64,000 nt of DNA, from NCBI GenBank assembly GCA_016869735.1, contig VGDL01000001.1:1-64000 (forward strand). The letters are read 5' to 3'. Origin of the DNA: Alphaproteobacteria bacterium (GTDB lineage Bacteria; Pseudomonadota; Alphaproteobacteria; Acetobacterales; Acetobacteraceae). Below the pieces are notes generated by a model, which was given only the letters and a program-made list of their open reading frames with translations, had not been told where the DNA came from and did no database searches. Every line of letters starts with the position of its first letter. The first letter of the stretch is position 1. Of this stretch, positions 30,086 through 42,108 are shown piece after piece. Position numbers and translations under genes: made by a program.

Positions 30086-30820
30086 TTGGCGGAAGCAACG
30101 GCGCTTGAGGCGGAAATCGCCAAATTCGACGCGCTCGCGGCGCGCTGGTGGGATCCGAATGGGCCGATGAAGCCGCTCCATCGGATGAACCCGGTGCGTA
30201 TTGGCTGGATTGCCGAAAGGCTGGCCCTCGCCCATGGCCGCAAACCTGCGGGGGCGGCGCCTTTGGCGGGGCTTAGGGTGCTGGATGTGGGCTGCGGGGC
30301 GGGGCTGGCTTCTGAGGCACTCGCCCGGCTGGGTGCCGAGGTCACAGGGATGGATGCCGCGCCGGAGGCCCTGGCCGCCGCCCGCGCCCATGCTGCGGCG
30401 GGCGGGCTGGCGATTGATTACCGCCAGGGCGGGCCGGAGGATTTGGCCGAGGAAGCGGGCAGCTTTGACGCGGTGGTCTGCCTGGAAGTGATTGAACATG
30501 TGACGGAACGCGCGGCCTTCCTGGCCGCTTTGGCGCGCGCCGCCCGGCCTGGGGGGATGGTGTTTCTTTCCACGCTGAACCGGACGCCGCGATCCTTCCT
30601 GATGGCGAAACTCGGGGCCGAATATCTGCTACGGCTGCTGCCGGTGGGCACACATGATTGGCGCATGTTCGTAACCCCGGCTGAGCTTGGCACGGGGCTG
30701 CGCGGAACGGGGTTGCGCGTGGCTGATTTGGCCGGGATGGAAATGGGGCTTTCGGGCGCCTGGCGCATCACCCGCGATACGGGGGTGAATTACCTGATGA
30801 TGGCGGAGAAGCCGGGTTGA
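30086..30820 (+). CDS. ubiG: Ubiquinone biosynthesis O-methyltransferase UbiG (TTG start)
   Basis: FDALAARWWDPNGPMKPLHRMNPVR; LDVGCGAGLASE; LEVIEHV. Confidence 0.95.
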   Translation: MAEATALEAEIAKFDALAARWWDPNGPMKPLHRMNPVRIGWIAERLALAHGRKPAGAAPLAGLRVLDVGCGAGLASEALARLGAEVTGMDAAPEALAAARAHAAAGGLAIDYRQGGPEDLAEEAGSFDAVVCLEVIEHVTERAAFLAALARAARPGGMVFLSTLNRTPRSFLMAKLGAEYLLRLLPVGTHDWRMFVTPAELGTGLRGTGLRVADLAGMEMGLSGAWRITRDTGVNYLMMAEKPG

Positions 30821-30864
30821 GTGTTTTCAAGCCAAGTGGAATCACTTGGCGACTCGGAAAACAC
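30821..30864. repeat. Nested inverted repeat GTGTTTTC...CCAAGTG-GAAT-CACTTGG...GAAAACAC
   Basis: Outer arms 30821-30828 / 30857-30864; inner arms 30832-30838 / 30843-30849. Confidence 0.75.
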
Positions 30865-30879
30865 GATCAAACAAAAGCT

Positions 30880-30918
30880 TAGTGCGGTTTCCGTGAACTG
30901 GTGTGAACGGGAACCGCA

Positions 30919-30921
<3 letters not shown>
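30880..30921. repeat. Second inverted repeat TAGTGCGGTTTCCGT...ACGGGAACCGCACTA
   Basis: 15-bp arms with one mismatch, 12-nt loop; right arm includes the YraN stop codon. Confidence 0.75.
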
Positions 30922-33029
<2,108 letters not shown>

Positions 33030-33193
33030 GGCGCGGCCGAGGCACGTGGCGTCACTCTGGCTTCAAAGGCGTGCAGAAACCAGAATTTAAAGTTTTTTGG
33101 CAAACAAAAGAGAACAGAAAACGAACCGCAATTTCATATTAAAGACAATAATTGTTGAGTGACATAGAATGCGTCCTGTGGGACTTAGGCAGG

Positions 33194-33976
33194 ATGTTCA
33201 TGATCAGGAAGGCTGTCATTTTGGCGGGCGGGCGCGGCACGCGCCTTGGCGCGGAAACCCAGCTTCGCCCGAAGCCCATGGTGGATATCGGAGGTCGCCC
33301 GATCCTGTGGCACATCATGAAATCCTATGCCGCGCATGGCATCAGGGATTTCGTGATCTGCCCTGGCTACAAAGGCCAATTGATCAAGGAATATTTCCTG
33401 AATTACCGCGCCCATTCATCGGATCTGACGCTGGATCTGGCCTCTGGCAGCGCCTCCTGGTTGACCCCGCCGGCCGAGGATTGGCGCGTGACGCTGGTGG
33501 ACACTGGTGAGGATACGCAAACCGGTGGCAGGCTTGGCCGCGTGGCGCAGCATTTGCGGGGCGAAGAAGGCTTCTGCCTGACCTATGGCGATGGTGTTTC
33601 CGATGTGGATATCGGGGCGCTGATTGCTTTTCACCGTGCCCATGGCCGGGATGCGACCGTCACTGCCGTGGTGCCGCCCGGGCGCTTTGGTGCTTTGGAA
33701 CGCGCGGGCGATGAGGTGCGCGCATTCACCGAAAAACCGCCCGGTGATGGTGCCACCATCAATGGCGGATTTTTCGTGCTTTCGCCGCGCGTGCTGGACC
33801 GTATTGATGGCGATGATTGCGTCTGGGAACAGGCGCCGTTGCGGGGCTTGGCGGCCGATGATCAGCTGCGCGCCTTTGACCATCGTGGCTTCTGGCACCC
33901 GATGGACACGCCACGTGATCGCGATGTGCTGGAAGGGCTTTGGCAGGATGGCGCAGCTCCCTGGAAGCAATGGTGA
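33194..33976 (+). CDS. rfbF: Glucose-1-phosphate cytidylyltransferase
   Basis: VILAGGRGTRLGAETQLRPKPMVDIGGRPILWHIMKSYA; GYKGQLIKEYFLNY. Confidence 0.95.
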   Translation: MFMIRKAVILAGGRGTRLGAETQLRPKPMVDIGGRPILWHIMKSYAAHGIRDFVICPGYKGQLIKEYFLNYRAHSSDLTLDLASGSASWLTPPAEDWRVTLVDTGEDTQTGGRLGRVAQHLRGEEGFCLTYGDGVSDVDIGALIAFHRAHGRDATVTAVVPPGRFGALERAGDEVRAFTEKPPGDGATINGGFFVLSPRVLDRIDGDDCVWEQAPLRGLAADDQLRAFDHRGFWHPMDTPRDRDVLEGLWQDGAAPWKQW

Positions 33977-35016
33977 TGCGCCAAGCCTCCGTTCATTTCT
34001 GGCGCAGCAAGCGCGTTCTGCTGACCGGCCATACCGGCTTCAAGGGGGCTTGGCTTGCGCTGCTGCTGGAACGGTTGGGCGCTGAGGTCACAGGCTTTGC
34101 ATTGGCGCCGGAAGCGGGGCCTTCGGCTTTTGTCGCGCTACGCCCGGCCATCACGTCGCGCATCGGTAATCTGCGCGATGCGGCGGCGGTGCAGGCAGCG
34201 GTGCAGGCCGCGCGGCCTAAAATTGTTTTGCATCTTGCAGCCCAAGCGCTCGTCGGGCGCGGCTATCGCGACCCGGAAGGCACCTTCGCCAGTAACCTCA
34301 CCGGCACCATCAACCTGATGCAGGCTTTGCGCGGCGCCGGCGCCAAGGCCGCGCTGATCATCACCAGCGACAAGGTCTATCGCAACAACAATCAAGGTCG
34401 CGCCTTTCGTGAAGATGATCCGCTTGGCGGGCATGATCCCTACAGTGCCTCCAAGGCAGCTTGCGAAATCGCGGTTGCGTCCTGGCGCGCGAGTTTCGGC
34501 GCCGAGATTGGGGGCATGGCGACGGCGCGCGCCGGCAATGTGATTGGTGGCGGTGATTTCGGCGCGGAACGGTTGATCCCTGATCTGGTGCGCGCGCGCA
34601 TCGCGGGTGAAACGCTGGTCATCCGCCGCCCGGATGCCACGCGCCCCTTCCAGCATGTCTTGGATGTGCTGCGCGGATATTTGCTGCATGCGGAAGCGCT
34701 TTGGGAGGGCAGCGCGCCACAGGCGCTCAATTTCGGCCCGCGCGATACTGAAATCTCGGTCCGCCGCGTGCTGGAACTTTATGGCGCCGCCGCTGGCGCG
34801 CCGATTGCGTGGGAAGCCGCGCCCGCACCGCCCATGGAAGAAGCGCAGCGCCTTGCCTTGGATAGCGGCCTTGCCATGCAAAGCCTGGGCTGGGCGCCGC
34901 GCCATGATGCCGCCAGCGCCATCGCCGCCACGGCGCGCTGGTATGAAGCCTGGCGCGGCGGCGCCGATGGCCGCGCCTTGGCGCTGGCCGAAATTGAGGA
35001 AGCGGTTTCACCATGA
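33970..35016 (+). CDS. rfbG: CDP-glucose 4,6-dehydratase
   Basis: FWRSKRVLLTGHTGFKGAWLALLLERLGAEVTGFAL; DKVYRNN; ARAGNVIGGGDF. Confidence 0.95.
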   Translation: MVMRQASVHFWRSKRVLLTGHTGFKGAWLALLLERLGAEVTGFALAPEAGPSAFVALRPAITSRIGNLRDAAAVQAAVQAARPKIVLHLAAQALVGRGYRDPEGTFASNLTGTINLMQALRGAGAKAALIITSDKVYRNNNQGRAFREDDPLGGHDPYSASKAACEIAVASWRASFGAEIGGMATARAGNVIGGGDFGAERLIPDLVRARIAGETLVIRRPDATRPFQHVLDVLRGYLLHAEALWEGSAPQALNFGPRDTEISVRRVLELYGAAAGAPIAWEAAPAPPMEEAQRLALDSGLAMQSLGWAPRHDAASAIAATARWYEAWRGGADGRALALAEIEEAVSP

Positions 35017-36251
35017 ACACCCAGCCTGCATGCCGCCCCATCACCGCCTGCCGCGCCTGTGGTGGCGCCATCAGCGCCATGTTCTGCGATTTGGGCGCGA
35101 CACCGCTCGCCAATGATTACCCGCTGCCAGATTCTGCGCCGCTGCCGCGCTATCCGCTTGCAGCCGTGGTCTGCGGTACCTGCCGCATGGTGCAATTGGA
35201 TCACGTGGTGGAAGCCGAGGCGATCTTCACTGATTACGCCTATTTCTCCTCCTTCTCGGAGAGCTGGCTTGATCACGCCGCGCGTTATGCTGGCGCGATG
35301 CGTGAATGCCTTTCGCTTGGTGCGCAAAGCCTCGTGGTCGAAATCGCGAGCAATGATGGCTATCTGCTGCGCAATTTCGTGGCCGCCGGCATCCCTTGCC
35401 TTGGGGTGGAGCCTGCCGCGAATGTTGCCGCATCAGCCGTGGCGGCTGGCGTGCCGACCGAAGTGCGCTTCTTTGGGCGCGAAGCCGCGCAGGATATCGT
35501 GGCGCGGCGCGGCCATGCGGATTTGGTGATTGCCAATAATGTGCTGGCGCATGTGCCGGATGTGGTGGATTTCGCTGCCGGCCTTGCGCATCTGGCGGGA
35601 TCGCGTGGCGTTGTTACCATTGAAGCGCCGCATCTGCTTTCCTTCGTGGATGGGGTGCAATTCGATACGATTTATCATGAACACTATGCCTATTGGTCGC
35701 TTTATGCGGAGGAACGTTTGCTCCGCGCCCAGGGCTTGCGTGTTTTTGATGTGGAAAAGCTCACGACCCATGGAGGTAGTCTTCGCTATTTTGCGACCGC
35801 CGATGCATCACGCGCGGATATGCCAGGCCTGGTCGCAATGCGCGCGGAGGAAGCCAAGCGTGGCATCGCCAATGATGTCTTTTATCAGGGGTTCAATGCG
35901 CGGGTTGCGGCGACGCTGGCCGCTTTCAAGGCGTGGCTGGCGCAATGCCGCGCGCAGGGGCTGAAGCTTGCCGCCTATGGCGCGGCGGCCAAGGGCAATA
36001 CCCTCCTGAATGCGGCGGGGGTGACGGCCGCGGATTTCATCGCGGTTGCGGATCGGAACCCAGCGAAGCAGCAGCGGCTTTTACCCGGCAGCGCCATCCC
36101 GATCGTTACGCCTGAGGCGCTGCTGGCGCTGGCGCCGGATGTGATCCTGATTTTGCCGTGGAATCTGGCCGATGAAATCACCGGCCAATTGCGCCTGGCA
36201 GGCTACAAGGGGCGGCTGGCGACTGCTCTACCCGAACCGCGCTGGCTATAG
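35013..36251 (+). CDS. Sugar C-methyltransferase (zinc-binding N-terminus, SAM-dependent, TylC3/NovU type)
   Basis: CRACGGAI...CDLGATPLANDY; VVEIASNDGYLLRNF; FDTIYHEHYAYWSL; THGGSLRYF. Confidence 0.9.
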   Translation: MNTQPACRPITACRACGGAISAMFCDLGATPLANDYPLPDSAPLPRYPLAAVVCGTCRMVQLDHVVEAEAIFTDYAYFSSFSESWLDHAARYAGAMRECLSLGAQSLVVEIASNDGYLLRNFVAAGIPCLGVEPAANVAASAVAAGVPTEVRFFGREAAQDIVARRGHADLVIANNVLAHVPDVVDFAAGLAHLAGSRGVVTIEAPHLLSFVDGVQFDTIYHEHYAYWSLYAEERLLRAQGLRVFDVEKLTTHGGSLRYFATADASRADMPGLVAMRAEEAKRGIANDVFYQGFNARVAATLAAFKAWLAQCRAQGLKLAAYGAAAKGNTLLNAAGVTAADFIAVADRNPAKQQRLLPGSAIPIVTPEALLALAPDVILILPWNLADEITGQLRLAGYKGRLATALPEPRWL

Positions 36252-36262
36252 CGCGGCTTGCA

Positions 36263-36724
36263 TCAATTCGCCGGGCGCGGCGCGCCAGAATCACCAACAC
36301 CGAGCGCTTGCGCCATGCTTTGAATGGCCTCGCGCTTCGCTTCCTCACAGGCGGAAGGGGTCAAGACGCCTGAGGTGCAGGCAGCGTCGATATCGGTAAG
36401 GCGGCGGGCAAGAAGGGCCGCGGGCGAGGGGGGAGGCGTAACGGGATCGACCACACTTGCCTTCACTTGCTGCGTGACACCCCTCAGCGCCGCAACCACA
36501 TCCGCGCCGACCCAATTGGTGACAGGCAGCAAGGGAACGATAATGAACAGAATACCCGCGATGGCGCTCACTGAGAAAATCGGCGTGGTCATGACATTAA
36601 TGGCCGCTGAAATCAGCGGCACCATGGCTACTGCAAACGCCGCACCGCCTTCCATCCCGACGGCTTGTGCCGCGATGAACACACCAATCGCGAGAACCGC
36701 GCCCGAAAATATCCTGAATCCCAT
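36263..36724 (-). CDS. Hypothetical small membrane protein
   Basis: Three hydrophobic segments then LTDIDAACTSGVLTPSACEEAKREAI tail; AT-rich upstream region. Confidence 0.5.
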   Translation of the reverse strand: MGFRIFSGAVLAIGVFIAAQAVGMEGGAAFAVAMVPLISAAINVMTTPIFSVSAIAGILFIIVPLLPVTNWVGADVVAALRGVTQQVKASVVDPVTPPPSPAALLARRLTDIDAACTSGVLTPSACEEAKREAIQSMAQALGVGDSGAPRPAN

Positions 36725-36888
36725 AATATTCCTGCCATTTCGAGAGTAGATGTTCTAAATCACAAATTATCGATATAATATCTTATTATTAACAAAAATA
36801 CAACTCGTTTTCCCGATCCTTGATAATCCTTAAGCCTTCTGGATAGCCGGATCCTGGCGGTCATAGCCCACCGCCAGTGGCGCCTGAC

Positions 36889-37392
36889 CTATCGCCCCAT
36901 TCGGGCAGGGTTGTTCATGGTGCTGGTCGAGGTTTCGGAAAGGCTTGGGCGCCCGATATTGCCGAATAAGGCTTGCAGCATGTTCCGTTCTGTGCCCGGC
37001 ACTGGGGTTTCGCGGGATACCATGCCCACATTTTGCCCGTCCTCGGGCTTCAATTCGCGGATATCCTGCACCACGCCGCGACGATCAAAGCTGATCGCCA
37101 CCACAACACGGTCGCGCAATTCCAGGTAACGCCCGGGCATCAACTGGGTATTGCCGCTGATGTAGTACCAATTCTCCTCATCGAAGGTGCCGCGCGCCGT
37201 GGGCGGGCCCAGCAAGGCCAGCACATCGCCACGGGTCTGCACCCCCTTGGTGACTTGAGAAAGCCTCTCCGCATCCACGCGATTGCCGCGCGGCACCGGG
37301 GGCGGGGCCAGTCTATCACAGGCGCCCAGCGCAAGGGCAGCCAGAAGGACAAAGGCGCTTATGCGGCACTTGGCGCGCAATTCTTCAGCCAT
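36889..37392 (-). CDS. bamE: Outer membrane assembly lipoprotein BamE (SmpA/OmlA)
   Basis: Lipobox LGAC; QVTKGVQTRGDVLALLGPPTARGTFDEENWYYIS. Confidence 0.9.
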   Translation of the reverse strand: MAEELRAKCRISAFVLLAALALGACDRLAPPPVPRGNRVDAERLSQVTKGVQTRGDVLALLGPPTARGTFDEENWYYISGNTQLMPGRYLELRDRVVVAISFDRRGVVQDIRELKPEDGQNVGMVSRETPVPGTERNMLQALFGNIGRPSLSETSTSTMNNPARMGR

Positions 37393-37524
37393 ATCGCGGT
37401 TCCCAGCCCAAGACGCCCCGTTCAAGATTGACCATTCGCCGCTCCGGACCCATGTCCTTTGTCCTCGATAGCCATCCCCGGCCTCTGGGGTCAACCACTG
37501 GCTTCCGGCTTTGGAACAGGATCA

Positions 37525-38079
37525 ATGGGTCTGCTGAGCGCCTTGCGCCGCCCGCCGCATGAAAGAGCGGGCTTTATTCTATACGGCGCGGCCGTGGCTG
37601 CCGCGCGTGCGCCCTTTTTCTACGCCGATCTTGGCGTGCGCGACTCGGTGGAAGGCCGGCTGGACCTGATCCACCTTCATGCCGCGCTGCTGGTCCGTCG
37701 GCTTAGGCGAGATGCCGATAAGCGCGGCCCCGCCCTGGCCCAGGCCGTTTTTGATGCGATGTTTTCCGATATGGACGTCAATCTGCGGGAGTTGGGCGTA
37801 AGTGACCTGGTGGTCGGCAAGCGCGTGCGCGGGTTGTGGGAAGCGTTTCACGGGCGCGCCATTGTCTATGAAGCCGCCTTGGATGCTGATGATGATGCCG
37901 CCATGGCCATAGCCCTGGCCCGGAATGTCTGGCGGGAGGATGCCGCCAGCCCTGCCGCCAAGCGCCTGGCCCGGATTGCCTCTGCCCAGGCGAAACATCT
38001 GCAATCGCAAGAATTTGCCACGCTTTTGGCCGGGCAGGTCCAATTCCTGGCGCCGGATGCCCTTGGCCATGCTGCCTGA
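37525..38079 (+). CDS. Ubiquinol-cytochrome c chaperone family protein
   Basis: YADLGVRDSVEGRLDLIHLHAALLVRRL...FDAMFSDMDVNLRELGVSDLVVGKRVR. Confidence 0.9.
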   Translation: MGLLSALRRPPHERAGFILYGAAVAAARAPFFYADLGVRDSVEGRLDLIHLHAALLVRRLRRDADKRGPALAQAVFDAMFSDMDVNLRELGVSDLVVGKRVRGLWEAFHGRAIVYEAALDADDDAAMAIALARNVWREDAASPAAKRLARIASAQAKHLQSQEFATLLAGQVQFLAPDALGHAA

Positions 38080-38584
38080 ATTCTCCCGCCGGCAGCTTCT
38101 GACCGAACCGCCCCAGGCAGGGGTTGAAGAAGTGCTGGAAGCAACACCGTTGGAATGCGCCGCGCTTGCCGGGCGCTTTGGGATTGAAGCCTTGCGCCAT
38201 CTCAGCGCGCGCTTCACCCGCAAGCCCTATCCGGGTGGCGGGCTGCTGCTGACCGGGCGCATCAGGGCCGAAGCGGTCCAGCTTTGCGTCGTCAGCCTTG
38301 AACCGGTGACCGAGCATCTGGACAAACCCTTCACCCTGGTTGTGCTGCCACCCGATGGCACGCCTTCCGAAGACCCGGATGGGCCGGATGAAATCGAAGT
38401 TGATGCGACCGGCCACTTTGACCTGGGCGAGGCCCTGGCCGAGGAATTGTCGCTATCGCTCAATCCCTATCCGCGCGCTGCCGGGGCGCATTTGCCGGCA
38501 GGCTTGGAATTGGAAGCAGCGCCTGAGGAAGCACCGCGGAACCCCTTTGCCAAGCTGACCGCGCTGCGTGGCCCCAAAGCCTGA
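38069..38584 (+). CDS. DUF177/YceD family protein
   Basis: MLPEFSRRQLL...; acidic C-terminal RNPFAKLTALRG; upstream of rpmF. Confidence 0.88.
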   Translation: MLPEFSRRQLLTEPPQAGVEEVLEATPLECAALAGRFGIEALRHLSARFTRKPYPGGGLLLTGRIRAEAVQLCVVSLEPVTEHLDKPFTLVVLPPDGTPSEDPDGPDEIEVDATGHFDLGEALAEELSLSLNPYPRAAGAHLPAGLELEAAPEEAPRNPFAKLTALRGPKA

Positions 38585-38677
38585 ATAGCCCCGTGCTTGC
38601 ACCCATCTGAGGGTGGTGCTAAATGCCCGCCCTTGTTCAAATCCACAGTTACGCTTGAGTGAAAGAGACCCGGCGCC

Positions 38678-38878
38678 ATGGCCGTTCCGAAAAAGAAGAC
38701 TTCGCCTTCCCGCCGCGGCATGCGCCGCAGCCATGAAGCGCTTTCATCCTCAGCGCATCATGAATGCGCCAATTGCGGTGAGCTGAAGCGCCCGCACCAT
38801 GTCTGCTCCCATTGCGGCTATTATGATGGCCGTGAAGTGGTGGCGGCGGATCGCCTGAAGCCGGCCGTCCGGCTCTGA
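38678..38878 (+). CDS. rpmF: 50S ribosomal protein L32
   Basis: [22 protein letters not shown]...[12 protein letters not shown]-like zinc motif. Confidence 0.97.
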   Translation: MAVPKKKTSPSRRGMRRSHEALSSSAHHECANCGELKRPHHVCSHCGYYDGREVVAADRLKPAVRL

Positions 38879-38911
38879 TTCCGCACATCCCAGGGCGCCG
38901 AGGCTCCCGCG

Positions 38912-39961
38912 ATGGCTGATACGGGTTCCGCCTTTTCCCTGGCAATTGATGCCATGGGCGGGGATGCGGCGCCCGAGGTTGTGCTTGATGGTCTGGAATT
39001 GGCCGCCGAGCGTCATCCACAGGCGCGGTTCCTTCTATTGGGCGATGAGGCACGCGTGGGCGGGGCTTTGGCGCGGCGCAAGCGGGCCGCGCGCGCCTGC
39101 AGCCTGCGCCATGCGCCTGAGGTGATTTCGGGCGACCTTAAGCCAACAGCGGCATTGCGTATGCGCGGGTCTTCCATGCGCATGGCGATTGATGCGGTGG
39201 CGGCGGGGGAAGCTGCGGGCGTGGTTTCTGCCGGCAATACCGGGGCGCTGATGGCGCTGGCCAAAATCGTCATCAAGACCATGCCGGAAATTGACCGGCC
39301 CGCGCTGGCCGCGATTGGTCCTTCCGTGCGCGGTGATGTGGTGCTGCTTGATCTTGGCGCCAATGTGCAGTGCGATGCGCGCAACCTGGTGGAATTTGCC
39401 ATCATGGGCGATGCCTTTGCGCGTGTGGCGCTTGGCCTGACGGCGCCCAGCATTGGCCTGTTGAATGTGGGCAGTGAAGAATTGAAGGGCGATGATCGCG
39501 TGCGCGCGGCCGCCGAAATTCTGCGCGATTCGCATGTGGGCGCGCAGTTCCGCGGCTTCATCGAAGGCCATGACATCACCGCTGGCACGGTGGATGTGGT
39601 GGTGACGGATGGCTTTACCGGCAATGTCGCGCTGAAAACGGGCGAAGGCGCGCTGAAGCTGATGCGTGATTTGCTGCGCCAGGTTTTCACCAGCAGCGTG
39701 CCCGCCCGGCTTGGTTATTTGTTGGCGCGCCCCGCCTTGGATCGGCTGCGCGAATGGATGGACCCGCGCCGCTATAATGGCGCGATCCTGCTTGGGCTGA
39801 ATGGTGTGGTGGTGAAATCCCATGGCGGGACAGATGCTCTTGGCTTCGCCCATGCCGTGGATGTGGCCATGGATATGGTAACGCATGGCTATAATGATCG
39901 CATTCGGGATGGATTTGACCGGCTTGCGGGCCGCAACAGGCTGGCGCCTTCGCCAAACTGA
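38912..39961 (+). CDS. plsX: Phosphate acyltransferase PlsX
   Basis: LAIDAMGGDAAPEVVLDGLELA; SAGNTGALMALAK; DGFTGNVALKTGEG. Confidence 0.97.
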   Translation: MADTGSAFSLAIDAMGGDAAPEVVLDGLELAAERHPQARFLLLGDEARVGGALARRKRAARACSLRHAPEVISGDLKPTAALRMRGSSMRMAIDAVAAGEAAGVVSAGNTGALMALAKIVIKTMPEIDRPALAAIGPSVRGDVVLLDLGANVQCDARNLVEFAIMGDAFARVALGLTAPSIGLLNVGSEELKGDDRVRAAAEILRDSHVGAQFRGFIEGHDITAGTVDVVVTDGFTGNVALKTGEGALKLMRDLLRQVFTSSVPARLGYLLARPALDRLREWMDPRRYNGAILLGLNGVVVKSHGGTDALGFAHAVDVAMDMVTHGYNDRIRDGFDRLAGRNRLAPSPN

Positions 39962-39975
39962 TGTAGCTTAGCGCC

Positions 39976-40956
39976 ATGGTCATGCGTGCGTTGATCGCCG
40001 GCTGCGGCGGCTACCTTCCCCCTTTGCGGCTTTCCAATGATGAATTGGCGGCGCGTCACGGGCTTGAAACCTCTGACGCCTGGATTCAGGAACGTACGGG
40101 AATCAAATACCGCCATGTTGCCGCACCGGATGAAGCCGCTTCTGATCTGGCCGCCGCTGCCACGCGCGCGGCACTTGTGGATGCGGGGGTGGAGGCTTCC
40201 CAGGTGGATGGCATTATCGTTGCCACCACCACCCCGGATTCGGGCTTTCCCGCAACGGCTGCACGCGTTCAGGCCAAGATTGGCGCTGGCGCTGGCTTTG
40301 CCTTTGACATCACCGCAGCCTGCACCGGCTTCATCTATGGGCTTTCCATCGCTGAGGCGATGATGCGCGCGGGCCATGCCCGCCACGTGCTGGTGATTGG
40401 CGCTGAGGTCTATACGCGCATCATGGATTGGACTGATCGCGGCACCTGCGTGCTGTTCGGCGATGGCGCCGGCGCGGTGCTGTTGAGCGCGGGCGAAGGC
40501 GCGGGCACCAATCAGGATCGTGGCCTGCTATCCACCCATCTGCACGCCGATGGCCGGCATGGCGATATTCTGTTCGTTGAAGGCGGCGCCGGTTCTACGG
40601 GCGGGCCTGGCCTTTTGCGCATGGCCGGCAAGGAAGTATTCCGCCACGCGGTGTCCAAATTGGCGGCGGTGGTGGATGAAGCACTGGCCGCCAATGGCCT
40701 CACCCACGCCGATATTGATTGGCTGGTGCCGCATCAGGCCAATCAACGCATCATTGAAGCCATGGGCAAGAAGCTGCATTTGCAGCCCGAACGCGTGGTG
40801 GTGACGGTGGATCGCCACGCCAATACCTCAGCCGCATCCATCCCGCTGGCGCTGGCGGAAGCCCGCGGCGATGGGCGCATCAAGAATGGCGATCTGGTGG
40901 TGATGGAAGCCATTGGCGGGGGGCTGACCTGGGGGTCCGCGATCGCGCGTTTCTGA
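39976..40956 (+). CDS. fabH: 3-oxoacyl-ACP synthase III
   Basis: ERTGIKYRHVA; DITAACTGFIYGLSIA; VPHQANQRIIE; HANTSAASIPLAL. Confidence 0.97.
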   Translation: MVMRALIAGCGGYLPPLRLSNDELAARHGLETSDAWIQERTGIKYRHVAAPDEAASDLAAAATRAALVDAGVEASQVDGIIVATTTPDSGFPATAARVQAKIGAGAGFAFDITAACTGFIYGLSIAEAMMRAGHARHVLVIGAEVYTRIMDWTDRGTCVLFGDGAGAVLLSAGEGAGTNQDRGLLSTHLHADGRHGDILFVEGGAGSTGGPGLLRMAGKEVFRHAVSKLAAVVDEALAANGLTHADIDWLVPHQANQRIIEAMGKKLHLQPERVVVTVDRHANTSAASIPLALAEARGDGRIKNGDLVVMEAIGGGLTWGSAIARF

Positions 40957-41037
40957 GATTTCATGAAGCGGGCGGTTGACGACAGCGCTTGAAGCCGGTT
41001 TGCTGTAGCTAACAGGGATAATCTGGGGGCAGGGTCA

Positions 41038-41343
41038 ATGGAAACCATCACGCGGGCCAATCTGGCCGAAGCGATCTATGCTGAGGTGGGGCTTTCGCGC
41101 AATGAAAGTGCTGATCTTCTGGAATCGGTGCTGGAACGCATTTCCATCGTGCTGGAATCAGGCGAATCGGTGAAGATATCCTCCTTCGGAACATTTCTGG
41201 TGCGCCAGAAGGGCCAGCGTATTGGCCGCAACCCAAAGACCGGTGTTGAAGTGCCGATCCTGCCGCGCAGGGTTCTTTCCTTTCGTCCGTCTCAGGTCTT
41301 GAAGGCGCGTATCAATCATGAAGAAGTGGAAGACGAAGCATGA
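41038..41343 (+). CDS. ihfA: Integration host factor subunit alpha
   Basis: [56 protein letters not shown]. Confidence 0.96.
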   Translation: METITRANLAEAIYAEVGLSRNESADLLESVLERISIVLESGESVKISSFGTFLVRQKGQRIGRNPKTGVEVPILPRRVLSFRPSQVLKARINHEEVEDEA

Positions 41344-41759
41344 GCGATACTGATGATGCGGATGAAAAGGGCCGTCCACGCAAGGCGCCAACGGCCTTTC
41401 GCACCATCAGTGAAGTCGCCGATGATTTGAATATTCCGCAGCATGTCTTGCGTTTTTGGGAAAGCAAATTCCCACAACTGAAGCCGCTGAAGCGCGGCGG
41501 TGGGCGGCGCTATTATCGGCCTGAGGATATTGCGCTGCTGAAGCGCGTGGGCGATCTGCTCTATAATCAGGGCTATACCATTAAGGGTGTGCAGCGCTTG
41601 CTGCGTGACGGGACCGATGAAGGCCCGGGGCCTGTGGCGCTTGAATTGCCCTTGGGTGATCCAGCGCCTGTCAATGAGGCTCCCGAAGCCTTGGCACTGA
41701 AGGCGGCGCTGGCCGAGCTTGAAGATATTGCGCGCGCTTTGCATCGCCTGGCGGCTTAG
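41340..41759 (+). CDS. MerR family transcriptional regulator
   Basis: [45 protein letters not shown]. Confidence 0.94.
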   Translation: MSDTDDADEKGRPRKAPTAFRTISEVADDLNIPQHVLRFWESKFPQLKPLKRGGGRRYYRPEDIALLKRVGDLLYNQGYTIKGVQRLLRDGTDEGPGPVALELPLGDPAPVNEAPEALALKAALAELEDIARALHRLAA

Positions 41760-41828
41760 CGTTTGTTTTCCGGAGCCGTGTCGTAAGGGGTGGCAAGCCA
41801 GGATTTTGGGTGCTAAGCAAAACTACGT

Positions 41829-41905
41829 CGGAGCGTAGCGCAGCCTGGTAGCGCATCAGTCTGGGGGACTGGGGGTCGTGGGTTCGAATCCCGCCGCTCC
41901 GACCA
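41829..41905 (+). tRNA. tRNA-Pro (GGG), CCA encoded
   Basis: CGGAGCG/CGCTCCG acceptor stem; TCAGT-CTGGGGG-ACTGG anticodon arm; GGTTCGAATCC T-arm. Confidence 0.97.
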
Positions 41906-42108
41906 TTTTCCAAAATTAGTATCGGGAATTGGCGTTTGGCCCCATCGCATGGGTCAACGGCGTGACTGAAGCCCAGCCATCCTGTCGCGCAGCACTGCCC
42001 CGCCTTTCTGCGCCATGCGCGCCATCGCCCCTTGGAGTGTATCGGGATCAGGGCTAGGCTCCCGCAAAAGGGCTGATGGCAATGGGCCCCTAGCCGGAGG
42101 AGAGCTTC

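Noticed and set aside
40976-41037. ttgacg -35 box before ihfA
   Set aside because: No convincing -10 at usual spacing; not reported as a promoter.
41829-42108. tRNA-Pro as a proven integration site
   Set aside because: No integrase and no repeated tRNA 3' end were seen, so only an accessory-block hypothesis is kept.
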